From assembly GCA_948567375.1 (NCBI GenBank), contig OX419757.1:18476001-18540000 (forward strand): DNA of 64,000 bases. Reading direction: 5' to 3'. The notes below the pieces were generated by a model. That model saw nothing but the letters and a program-made list of their open reading frames with translations. It was not told the origin of the DNA and did no database searches. The stretch is from Lunularia cruciata. Taxonomy: Eukaryota > Streptophyta > Marchantiopsida > Lunulariales > Lunulariaceae. This document shows positions 21,013 to 30,900 of the stretch, piece by piece. Every line of letters starts with the position of its first letter. Within the stretch, counting starts at the first letter, position 1. The translations under genes and the position numbers were made by a program.

Positions 21013-22678
21013 ATGGATCCGCAATTGCCAGAGTTGGTGCAAGGGATGTTGAATGAATTTTGAGAGATTAAGATGACCATGGAGACATTACAAAGTCAAG
21101 TGCAAATCCTCATGAACGATCAAGCAATGCAAGAAGAAGAGCCATCTCAAAACCCAATATCTGGAATTGAAGTACTTGGAGAGGCACCCGTGCCTACAAA
21201 CCCTATCAACGACAAGGCCACATTGCTACTCCGGATAAAGAAGACCTACAACATTGAGCCTTACAAGGAGCAACATACAATGGGAGTAGTGGAAAATTGG
21301 ATCTCAAGAATGAAGCGATATTTCCGATCATTCTCAATAAAGATCACTGAGCATATTGTAGGCGTGTTTGCATGTGGGTACTTGATTGATAAAGCCCTCA
21401 CATGGTATGATGCATGGGAACGATCCATGTTGGTAGAGAGAAGGGAGGTCATGTGGACAGTAATGCAAGAAAGATTGCTAAAGAATTTCCAATCAGTGGA
21501 TTTGTGCAAATGGCCCAAACCCGACTATGGGGATTGAGACAAAAGAGCAACGTACAAGAGTATGTGGAGGCATTTTTGGATCTACAAGATTGGATCTCAA
21601 GAATGAATCGATATTTCCAATCATTCTCAATAGAGATCACTGAGCATATTGTAGGCATGTTTGCATGTGGGTACTTGATTGATAAAACCCTCACATGGTA
21701 TGATGCATGGGAACGATCCATGTTGGTAGAGAGAAGGGAGGTCACGTGGACAGTAATGCAAGAAAGATTGCTAAAGAATTTCCAATCAGTGGATTTTGTG
21801 CAGATGGCCCAAACCCGACTATGGGGATTGAGACAGAAGAGCAACATACAAAGTATGTGGAGGCATTTTTGGATCTACAAGATTGGATCTCAAGAATGAA
21901 TCGATATTTCCGATCATTCTCAATAGAGATCACTGAGCATATTGTAGGCGTGTTTGCATGTGGGTACTTGATTGATAAAGCCCTCACATGGTATGATGCA
22001 TGGGAACGATCCATGTTGGCAGAGAGAAGGGAGGTCACGTGGACAGTAATGCAAGAAAGATTGCTAAAGAATTTCCAATCAGTGGATTTTGTGCAGATGG
22101 CCCAAACTCGACTATGGGGATTGAGACAAAAGAGCAACGTACAAGAGTATGTGGAGGTATTTCTGGATCTACAAGTGGCAATAACCAACATGAGTCTAGT
22201 AGAGGCTCTTGACAATTTCAAACAAGGGTTGAAGGAGCGGATTTGCCAAGAAGTCATGGTGCAAAATCCTCACACGGTATTTGAAGCCATTGCATGTGCA
22301 TGGAGAATAACAAGAGCATTGGGTGGAGGTGGAGGAGTAGTTCCACCTCAACATTATCGGGCAGAAATATCACACATGGGTGGACCAATACCGATGGAAT
22401 TGGGCAACCTTTGATTTTGAGATCGAGGAGCATGACCGCTTCAAGGGGACCGTGGATGGGTAGAAGAACAAAGATATGGAGTCCTACAAGGAGAAAGAAC
22501 TCAAGGAGAACAACGCCATTGTTACAATTGTGACCATATTGGGCACATATCTACTAACAGTTACACTCATTTCCCTAGAGGCCCTTGGCCTTCATACAAG
22601 CAATCTTTGAACAACATGGAGAGGCACATTGAAGAGGAAGAGGTGGAAATCACTTCAAAAAATAAAGATCACCAGTAA
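21013..22678 (+). pseudogene. gag: Chromovirus gag, copy B1, with internal triplication
   Basis: The start is the ATG of MDPQLPELVQGMLNEF at 21013, immediately followed by a TGA at 21061. A Gln/Glu-rich helix follows, then the retrotransposon gag core (VENWISRM..YFRSFSI, KALTWYDAWERSM), which is present three times (see the repeat entry). The last copy continues to EYVEVFLDLQ and FKQGLKERICQEVM. A TGA at 22412-22414 and TAAs at 22676 and 22706 recur at identical positions in B2. The zinc knuckle at 22520-22561 reads CYNCDHIGHISTNS, so the final Cys is replaced by Ser. Gag would form the particle and bind RNA; this copy cannot be translated intact. Confidence 0.85.
21298..22176 (+). repeat. 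gag: Direct tandem triplication of a 293-bp gag segment
   Basis: Three consecutive copies start at 21298, 21591 and 21884, each with tggatctcaagaatgaa, and end before tggcaataacc at 22176. The spacing is 293 both times. Copies differ at only a few bases each. Because 293 is not a multiple of three, each copy is read in a different frame, giving overlapping open frames 21073-21537, 21414-21899 and 21707-22414. Copy B2 has a single copy of the segment, so the expansion arose in B1 or its recent source. Confidence 0.95.
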
Positions 22679-22773
22679 ATATACCTTGCGGCCTTACTGG
22701 CTCAATAAGGAAGTAGAGAAGCGAGGGAAGGAAGAAGAATAATGCACAAAGATCCCGAAAGGCAACCTCATGA

Positions 22774-23262
22774 TTGATTGTCATGAATGGAGTCCTAGAA
22801 GGCAATCAAGTGAGAGTATTAATAGATTTGAGAGCAACAAAGAATTTCTTGTCTTGCTCTGTTGCAATAAGATTGGAAATGGGTCTAGAGAGAGATGGAA
22901 GTGAAGAAGTAGAGTTACCTAATGGGCAAACAGAGAGGATTGAATCATTACCTAGACGGGTAACACTCTCTGTAGGAGAATAGCAAGAAGCAATTGAGTG
23001 ACGAGTGATACAATTAGCTTGTTATGATGCAATCTTAAGCATGCCATGGATGGAGCATTACAACCCTATGGTAGATTGGAGGAAGAACATAGTGAGAACC
23101 CACCAATGGTCAATCGTTTGGGTTAAAGAAAAATTACACAAGCGAGAATTGCCTCTATATGTCATAGGGATGGCAACTGTCTGTAAGACCAATAGATGTT
23201 TCATGGGTCTAATAAGAAAGCCTAGAGTGCACAACTCAATGGAAAAATTCTTGAGAAATTGA
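22774..23262 (+). pseudogene. pol: Chromovirus aspartic protease, copy B1
   Basis: The frame 22774-22983 continues after a TAG as 23005-23262. The active-site region reads VLIDLRATKNFLSC; in copy B2 the same place reads DPGATKNF. The catalytic Asp is present, but the Gly of the D-x-G triad has become Arg, so this protease would be inactive. The second conserved part, YDAILSMPWMEHYNPMVDW, is the usual gypsy block after the protease. Further stops at 22981 and 22999 break the frame. Confidence 0.8.
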
Positions 23263-24057
23263 AGAATGTGGTGGATGAGTTTCAAGATGTCTTTCTCAAT
23301 GATTTGCCCTCAAGATTACCACCAAAAAGGAGAGTAGATCATAAAATTGAGACACTCTCGGGTAAGACACCTCCTTGTAAGGCCCCATATTACCTATCAC
23401 CTCATAAGTTGGAGGAATGTAAGACTCAAATTGAGGAGATGCTGCAGAAAGGGTTCATCCAACCTAGTGTATCACCATATGGGGCTCCTATCTTGTTTGT
23501 GAAGAAGAAAGACGGTACAATGCACATGCGCATTGACTATTGGGGTTTCAATCAACAAACAATGAAGAACAAATACCCCTTACCTTGCATGGATGACCTA
23601 TTTGATTAACTCCATGGAGCAAGATACTTCACCAAATTGGACTTGCGGAGCGGTAACAATCAAATCCAAATTGCAAAGGAGGATGTGTACAAAACTGCCT
23701 TTTGAACCAAGTATGGCCACTTTGAGTATCCAATGATGCCTTTTGGCCTCACCAATGCACCTACTACTTTCATGAGTCTAAAAAATGACATATTTTGTCC
23801 ATACTTGGATAAGTTTGTTATTGTCTTCTTGGATGACATCTTAGTCTATAGTAGCACAATGACAGAACACAAACAACATCTACAAGAGGTCCTCCAAATT
23901 CTAAGACAGAATTGATTGTACGCCAAAATCTCAAAGTGCAAGTTTGGCAAGTCTAAAGTAGACTACTTGGGGCAAAGAGTAAGTATAGAGGGCATTCAAG
24001 TATTGAAAAATAAAATAGAGGTCTTTAAAAAATGAAGGGCCCTAGAAGATCAGACTC
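23259..24057 (+). pseudogene. pol: Chromovirus reverse transcriptase, copy B1
   Basis: RT motifs in order: [31 protein letters not shown] (the usual Arg after DY is Trp), [11 protein letters not shown], then after a stop at 23608 [24 protein letters not shown] and the catalytic [10 protein letters not shown] around 23815-23855. Stops also occur at 23703 and 23914. The region around 24027-24040 corresponds to the Trp codon of the connection domain; here it is TGA, while in B2 it is TAG. Confidence 0.85.
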
Positions 24058-24900
24058 AACTTAAGAGCTTCTTGGGGTTGATAGGATTCTATCGTAGATT
24101 TGTCAAGGACTCTTCCAAGGTTGCATAGCCTTTAATGGCACTACTTGGCAAGGAGAAGAAGTGGACTTGGAGAACTGCACAAGAGTTGGCCTTTCAAGAA
24201 TTGAAATCCGCCTTGCTACATGCACCAATCTTGAAGTGGTATGACCCAAAACATCCAATCAAGTTGGCTATAGATGCATTAGGCGTAACAGTAGTGTAAA
24301 AGACCAAATCCGAGGAGAGAAGTAGGAGAATGGAAACTCACATTGGGATACTTGAATGAGGGGAAAACTCCAAATGCCTAGTATGAGCTTTGGCTTTGGT
24401 ATTTATAGGTAGCATACAAGGCACTTGAGAAGCTTCTCAAGAAGCTTCCTTCTAGAAGCCGCCTACTTGGCATGCAAGCTAAGCTAGTTGGGAAGCTTCC
24501 CAGAAGCTTCCTAGATACTTCTGGAATATTCTAGGCTAATTTGTCTTATGTGCTACTTCATGAGCCCCACTAACTTTGTCGCTAAACTCCATATTGTTAC
24601 AAGTAGGAGCAGTCCTACAACAAGAGTGGCATGACGGATCACATCCAATTGTATATCTCTCTAAAAAGTTATTACCGGTAGAGCGCAACTACCACACCAC
24701 AAAATGAGAAGAGTTGGCCATCATTCTGGCAACCAAGCATTAGAAGCACTATCTGGGCAAGAAGGCATTTGTAGTAAAGATAGACCACAAACCTCTAGTC
24801 TACCTCAAGATGCAAAAGGATCTATCTCATTGCCAAATTTGGTGGGTAGAGTGACGACAACACTTCAACATGACAATCACCTATGTGGAAGGTAAGAAGC
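24058..24900 (+). pseudogene. pol: Chromovirus RNase H, copy B1, split by an LTR insertion
   Basis: LKSFLGLIGFYRRF starts the connection, followed by ELAFQELKSALLHAPILKWYDPK and then KLAIDALGVTV, where the sequence is cut by the family-E LTR (24295-24601). After the insert it resumes with GAVLQQEW, KLLPVERNYHTTK and DHKPLVYLK, reaching FNMTITYVEGKKQLA. The intact counterpart is at 40494-41040 in B2. RNase H would degrade the RNA strand during reverse transcription. Confidence 0.85.
24295..24601 (-). repeat. Solo LTR, family E (307 bp), inserted in B1; carries heat-shock-element-like motifs
   Basis: The insert starts TGTAAAAGACC, ends ATTGTTACA and is flanked by perfect 5-bp duplications agtag (24290-24294 and 24602-24606). 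Read on the minus strand it has a TATAAATA box at 24400-24407. Just upstream of that box lies a cluster of GAA/TTC units: GAAGCTTC at 24429, 24441, 24492 and 24503, TTCTAGAA at 24450, and the alternating TTCtgGAAtaTTC at 24519-24531. This layout, promoter preceded by heat-shock elements, gives the minus orientation. A longer copy lies at 53340-53768. Confidence 0.85.
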
Positions 24901-24929
24901 AACTTGCATTCACCCACATGCCAATGGCA

Positions 24930-26164
24930 AACAACTCGGTGGTAGAGGTTAAGATTAACCTTGAATTTTGGTCAAAGATTTTGGCTGCTACAAAAACTGA
25001 TCCACAAATTGTAGAAGTGCAATCATCCAAAGGCGTCACCAACACCCAAGGACTCACCTTTCATGATGCCAGATTATGGATCCCAAATGTCCCATAATTA
25101 TGCACCACTATTCTAGTAGAATGTCATGATTTGGCCATTACAGGTCATGTCAGAGTTGACAAGACCTTGGATGTAGTCCAATGCCATTATTATTGGCCCA
25201 AGATGAGCAATTATGTGATGGACTACGTGCACAATTGACTCTTTTGTCAACAGAACAAAGCTTCTAATCAAGCTCCTATAGGGCTCCTTCAACCTCTCCA
25301 CACTCCTACCCAACATTGGGAACAAGTGAGTTCCCAAGACCACCTCAAAGTTTTACTCCATCATGGTCTTTTTGGACCGGCTCAACGAAATGATTCATGT
25401 ACGCCCTACCACCAAGGATGTGACCGCTCCACAATTAGCTCAATTATACTTAGATGCAGTCTTCTCTCGCCATGTCTTGTTTAGAGTACTCATCACCGAT
25501 AGGGATACTCAATTCACCAGTTTGTTTTGGTAAACATTCTTTGGTTTCTTCAAAACCAAGTTGGCCATGTCCACAGCTTACCATCCACAAACAAATGGAC
25601 AAATAGAGTGGGCTAATTGCACGATTGAAGACATGTTACACGGCTTTACCTTAGAAGAGCAAGAGAGGTGGGACTCCCACTCCCGTTGGTGGAATTCGCT
25701 TATAACAATTTAGTGAATGCATCCACCCAAGTCACTCCATTCTTTCTCATGTATGGTGAGCATCCCTTCACACCTTCTAGCTTGATGAAGATTTGTCCAA
25801 TGGCTACCAAGATTGATGTAGTCAACACATTTGTTTCTAGAATCCAACAAGGTGTGGAGGCGCCAAGCATAGATTAAAGATTGCACAAAATCGACAGAAG
25901 CAGTATGCTAATGTTCACTGTAGGCACATGGAGTTCAATGTTGGGGATCAAGTGTGGCTATCGACAACCAACCTCACATTAGTTGGATCTCGTCAGCTCG
26001 AACTTCGTTTTATTTGGCCTTTCTTGATTCTTCGTCGAGTCGGCGCTGTGGCCTATCACCTTGAGCTACCACCACACATGAAGATCCATCTAGTGTTCCA
26101 TGTTTCCCTACTATGCAGATATGCTCCACAATTAGGCCAATGTCATTCCACACAAGACATTTGA
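24930..26164 (+). pseudogene. pol: Chromovirus integrase, copy B1
   Basis: The zinc-binding part reads VECHDLAITGH with the first Cys codon of the following C-x2-C changed to a stop (LFCQQNKASNQ keeps the second Cys). The core has ITDRDTQF near 25500, STAYHPQTNGQIEWANC near 25570-25620 (the catalytic Glu is kept) and EFAYNN. The C-terminal part (25928-26164) has FNVGDQVWLST, then a GPF-like stretch (WPF here) and PHMKIHLVFHVSLL, typical of chromoviruses. Multiple stops and shifts are present. Integrase would join element DNA to the host chromosome. Confidence 0.85.
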
Positions 26165-26386
26165 CCTTGTCCGACACTCATTGATAGCACAAAGGAATAT
26201 GAAGTGGAGCGTATTCTCCAAAAATGCATGCGAGGTTCTTGCCATCCACGGGTGGACTATCTAGTACAATGAAATGGTTACCCCTTCTATGAAGCAACCT
26301 AGGAGCCCACTGCCAATTTGACACATGCACTGGTGTTGGTGCAAGCATTTGAGCAACAACTGCACAATGAAGATGTTACGTCTTAA
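26165..26386 (+). pseudogene. Chromodomain remnant, copy B1
   Basis: After the shared TGA at 26162 the frame reads YEVERILQKCMRGSCHPRVD, YLVQ, stop, NGYPFYEAT, stop, EPTANL. The aromatic/acidic pattern YEVERIL...YLVQWKGY...ATWEP of a chromodomain is complete in B2. Here two Trp codons have become stops. Chromodomains of this group direct integration by binding histone marks. The final stop overlaps the polypurine tract (26385-26397). Confidence 0.8.
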
Positions 26387-26399
26387 AAGGAGAGAGGTC

Positions 26400-27144
26400 T
26401 ATAATACCAAGAGCTAGCCATATGATCTAGATGTGAAATTTGGTTTGGTAACATCTAGAATGATATTATACATGATGGTCAAAATAGATCAGATAGAAGT
26501 ATCACCAAAAGAGTACTTCTACAAATAGTGCAAAAACCAAAATAGACTTGAAAACCTTAGAATCAATAGCTAGACATATGATTTAAAGGTGAAAATTGGT
26601 TTGGTAATATTTGGAAGGATGTTACACATGATGGAATAAACAAATCAGTAAGAGGTATCACCAAATGAGGACTTCTACTAATAGAGTAGGAACCAAAATA
26701 TGCTTGAAATCTTTGAAGGCAATTTTGGAGGCCTAAATGGTTGAATTAGGCCTTGAAAATGTGCAAACCCCCCCCCATCCCCAAAGAGAGGAAAGGCTGG
26801 CCTTTCTTTCCTCCCTGGTTTGTCTCGTTGAGAGCTTTCCAATAGTACCTTACCCATGTGATTTTGTGATTCCTACAAGAAGATTCCCTAAAAGATTCCA
26901 TCTGGTCAAAGCTTGTTTGACCAACCAGATAGGACCTAGACCAACATGTCACCCATCCAAGTAAGTAATCCAAGGGTGGAGCTTGCTTACATGTTACCTA
27001 TCTATGTGTCTAATCCTATGGTGGAGCTTCCTTGGAGGAGATCCTCTTTGTCTATATAATAAAGAGAAGGTGCTCCTTTGGGGCATTGAATGACTGAGTG
27101 TGAAATTTGTGTTTTCTCTCTTCTCTTGTCTTTGGAGTATTACA
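26400..27144 (+). repeat. 3' LTR of B1 (745 bp)
   Basis: It begins tataatacc (TG changed to TA) and ends gtattaca. It aligns to the 5' LTR over its length with small differences, including a shorter C tract near 26767. The polypurine tract aaaaggagagagg precedes it. Confidence 0.92.
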
Positions 27145-27925
27145 TGTTGAAAGAAAAATATCCTAATTGTTATAATTCACATTCACAAATAAGCAAGTTA
27201 TCTTCTAAGGTATGGTTATGGTTAGTTTGCTGAGTTTGCTTGGCTATAGCTTATCTTCTAAGGGATGGTTAAGGTGTGGTTATGGTTATTTTGACCATAT
27301 TTTTGGTAGTAATAACCAATAGATATGGCCAATTTAATACCAAGTCTTTGAAAAAACTTACCAAATTTGTAAAATGAAGTGTGGGGTGTGATAAAACATA
27401 AGTACTCTCAAAGACTATAATTAAAAAACATAGTGTCAAAGTAGAGCTTAGCCAATTTAGGTACATCTATGTCAATGGTAAGAACTAGATGGACTTTCTC
27501 ATTCAATTTATCCACAAACAAAACAATTATTGTGGAGATTTTGAGTAATGATAAGGAGAGATTTGATGAGATCAGAGCTCAAACACTCCAAAACTAAGAT
27601 AAAGATTGACAATAGTTAGAGAAGACGAATGAGTTGTTGATTTGGTTCCTTGTTCCTTTGGTAGCTTTCACATAAATGAAAAAATGTACAAACATCTTGA
27701 GCCATATTTGGCCATCACAAGGAGCATTGAAGAAGAAAAGAAGTCTTATCTACTCTAAAAGGACACAAGATGGGAAATAATATGCTTTTATTCATTAAGC
27801 CAAAATCTAGTGTAAGATAATCTAGAATTTATTAGTTAAAGTTTTCCATGAGAAATTGTTTCTCTTGTGACCATTAATAACTACACATGACATATAATTC
27901 CAAGATTTGGTGATATTACTTGTTA
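27145..27925. other. Intergenic DNA between B1 and C, with a local duplication
   Basis: About 780 bases of AT-rich sequence. A block containing ttatcttctaagg(t/g)atggtta is duplicated at about 27197 and 27251. At its right end lies the left arm of a 23-bp inverted repeat that flanks element C (27907-27929). No gene is visible. Confidence 0.6.
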
Positions 27926-27930
27926 GGCAT

Positions 27931-30900
27931 TGTGGTGCCTACATTTTTTGTTTTCTTTCAAAATAAAGAAGAAGAAGTGTATAGAGAAGTCGGATTGCGC
28001 CTGTATGGCCGAAGAAGGCAAAGAAAAGAGTCTTCAGGATGAAACCCAAAGTAAAGTGACTTCCGGTCATAAGGCGAAGTACTTGGAAATGCCTTGTCAG
28101 CATACAACCCGAAGTAAGGAGTCTTCGTATTGGGGGGAGCTCAACCCGAGGCAAAGTCTGTCTAACAACCTTTCGTCGTGGCGAGAAATTCAAGAAGGGA
28201 CCGTTCAAAAACTGGCGGCCCATACGCACGAAGTATGATTGATAGAGTGACAAGTGCATGTAGGAGGTGTGATTTCTTGGTAGAAACTTGAAGTGAAGAG
28301 AGACTAAGAAAGCGCAAATCTATAAAAATTGAGCTTGTGACGAAGCAATGTCGAGTAATTTTCCTTTGCCGTTGAGAAGTCGTCCTGCAGGTGATCGTGG
28401 GAAGGGAAATAGAGTTGGAGACGTGCTAGTGTGTAAGGGAGAAGTTGCAAGAGTGAAACCGAGAGATAGTGAGAAAGCAAGAGAGATGGAAGGAGGAAAG
28501 AAGAACTCCGAATTTGCAGTGAGGAATCATGCGATTCGGAGGTTAGATGTAATCACAAGAATAGAAATCTTGAGCAGACTTTGGATTACATTCTTGGCAT
28601 GGAATTGGAATGTTAGTTTTCTAGGTTTCATGACTGAGATCATCAAGAGAAAGTGTCTTGATGGACCCAAGGAAGAAGGGAAGAGAGGAAATCCAGCTCA
28701 TTGGACAGAGTCTGATTGAAAATTAGTACTCAGGAAGGAAGCTGTCAAGAGAGGAATTGTGAGTGCTCTGATGGCAATCCTGAAGCCGGAGAGAACAACC
28801 TATGTGATGAAACACCAAGCGGTGTTGTTTCACAAGTTGTTTGCAGGAGAACCAATTAATTGGGTGAGGTGTTTCCATGGGAGAACACGACAAATGGTGT
28901 GGAATCTACGGTATACATTGCCTCTACATTACATCATGCCGTTTGTGGCTCATTTCTACCTCGGGTTGAATTTGCTAAACTCAATGGAGCGTAGTAGGAT
29001 GGTGTTGCATTTCCATCCTGATTTGAGAAGGGAAGTTGATGTAGAGGAGCAATAGTACATCTTACAAATCAGAAGCACCAACGAGTACTACAAGAAGACG
29101 TGTAAGAATGTGGAGATAGAAGTAAGTACTCCAAAATCAAAGAAGCAAAGTTGGCAGGGCAAAGCCGAAGACAAGACAAGATGAAGTGAAGATGAAGACT
29201 TGGAAGGTGAAGCCGAGCGCAAGACCAAAGACTCAAAACATGAGGAGGAGCCCAAGCTAATGCTATAGAGTGGAGATACGAGTAGTGACAACGATGAAGG
29301 AGGAGAAATGACATTGGGGCTAGCTACTGTAGAGGAGGAAGAAGAAGTGCAGGCAAAGACCAAGGCCAAGAACAACATGAAGTTGGAAGATGAGGTACCC
29401 GAGGCCAAAGAGAAGAAGATCGCAGTTCAGAGGGGAGTCCGCTTGAGATGTAAGGCAAAGTGTGATGCAGATCCAAGTAACGTGAAAGAAGAAGCAAATG
29501 AAAGCTTGGGAAGCAAGGCGTCCGTTCCGATACAAAGACTATAGAGAAGAAGGCAAGTATCGGATGAACACAAAGTACGAAGGGAAGTTGCTACGCAAGA
29601 GGAGGTAGTAGCGAGCAATGGAGTCAAGTATCTGCAGAAGGTGGTGTTTCCTCTATTGGTGAAGTTAGAACATAGGAAGAAGGAGATGCAATCATAGTGT
29701 CCGGATGTGAAGACTGTGTTGCATATCTTAGCGCGGTTAGAAGAAGAGAACTCGGAGTTGAAGAAAGCCATAACCCAAGGAGAGGAGGAAAGTGAAGTAC
29801 TGCGAGCGGAGGCAGTAATGAGGACTTAGGTAATTGAAGACCTGAAGAGAGAAGTGAGATATCGAGAAGAGCTTGTTAAGAAGAGCGACATAGCAAGGGA
29901 AAGGCAAGTAGCAGAATATGAGATCTTGAAGCAGCAGTTTGTTGATTCAAGAGTAGAACTTATCCATGCTACGGCAAGAGTAGCAGCAAAGGATCAAGAG
30001 CTCGATAGGGTGATGGAGAGTGTAGAGGAGAAGAAGCAACTCTGGCAAAGAGAGTTAGCAGTACGATATAGGGAAGAAGAGAGATTACGAGAGTTACTTC
30101 ATAATCAAGAGGAGAAGGTTGTATAGAAGGAGAAGGAGAAGGAAATGGTGAAAGCGGAGTTTAAAGTGGAGTTGGCAATGTACAGGGAGGATTGGCTTGC
30201 ACATCAAGAGCAAGAAAGGAAGATGCAATTGGAGCCGTTAAAGGAGATAGTCCTCAGAATGAACGTGATGTTGAGTACAGAGGCCAGTGTTTGAATTGAA
30301 GAAACACGGCTGCACAAGTTGAAATTGTTGGTGCAGGAGATGAGGTGAAGACACGCAAAAGATAACGATTTTAACGCGCTGCTGATAAGTCTCCGGACTC
30401 GTGTAGATAGGAAAATCTTAGAGGTTAAGACAATATTTTGATTAGATTAGACTTTGTAAAATTGGAGATAGAAAAACTTCGGAAAGATGTTAGAGCCAAA
30501 CCTGAAGTAGATAACATAGGAGTGCAGATGTGTTTAGAGTTACCATCAGAGACATTAGAGAAGAGTGGGTCAAGAGATGAAGGTTTAGAAGGGCTACACA
30601 CTAGTGCAATTTCAGATCAGGAAAGAGAATTGTTGGATCTCGTAGAAGAAGTAGAAGATATGAAACCCGAGGACAGAGTGGTAGGATGTAAATTTACTTT
30701 GGGTTCAGGTTTGAAAGCTGATGACGAAGTAGACATCGGATCGGATTAGTAACAATTTTGAGATATGAAGAGGTGCATTGTCATTTCGGATTTGCAGGTT
30801 AGAAAAGTTGTTGTAGAACGGTATAGTTATTAGAACTGTAGATTGCTTCACTATTTAAGAGTGGCATTCAAAGTATCATGCTATTCAGTGCTCATAATTC

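Larger units (their letters stand above)
19657..27144 (+). mobile_element. Full-length chromovirus (Ty3/gypsy family B), copy B1
   Basis: A complete 7.5-kb element: 5' LTR, tRNA-Met primer site, gag, protease, RT, RNase H, integrase, chromodomain remnant, polypurine tract and 3' LTR. The target duplications are ggttg (19652-19656) and tgttg (27145-27149), one mismatch. It is heavily decayed, with many stops and shifts. It also carries a 293-bp triplication in gag (21298-22176) and a 307-bp foreign solo LTR at 24295-24601. Comparison with copy B2 (36010-43163) defines its domains. Confidence 0.93.

Noticed and set aside
21261-22257. Minus-strand frames of 85-171 codons over the gag triplication
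   Set aside because: Antisense shadows of gag that repeat with it; no independent motif.
29069-29771. Several minus-strand frames of about 80-115 codons opposite the LTR-encoded protein, also at 45062-45958
   Set aside because: Low-complexity Ser/Leu mirrors of the Glu/Lys-rich sense frame; frame and composition are explained by the sense reading.
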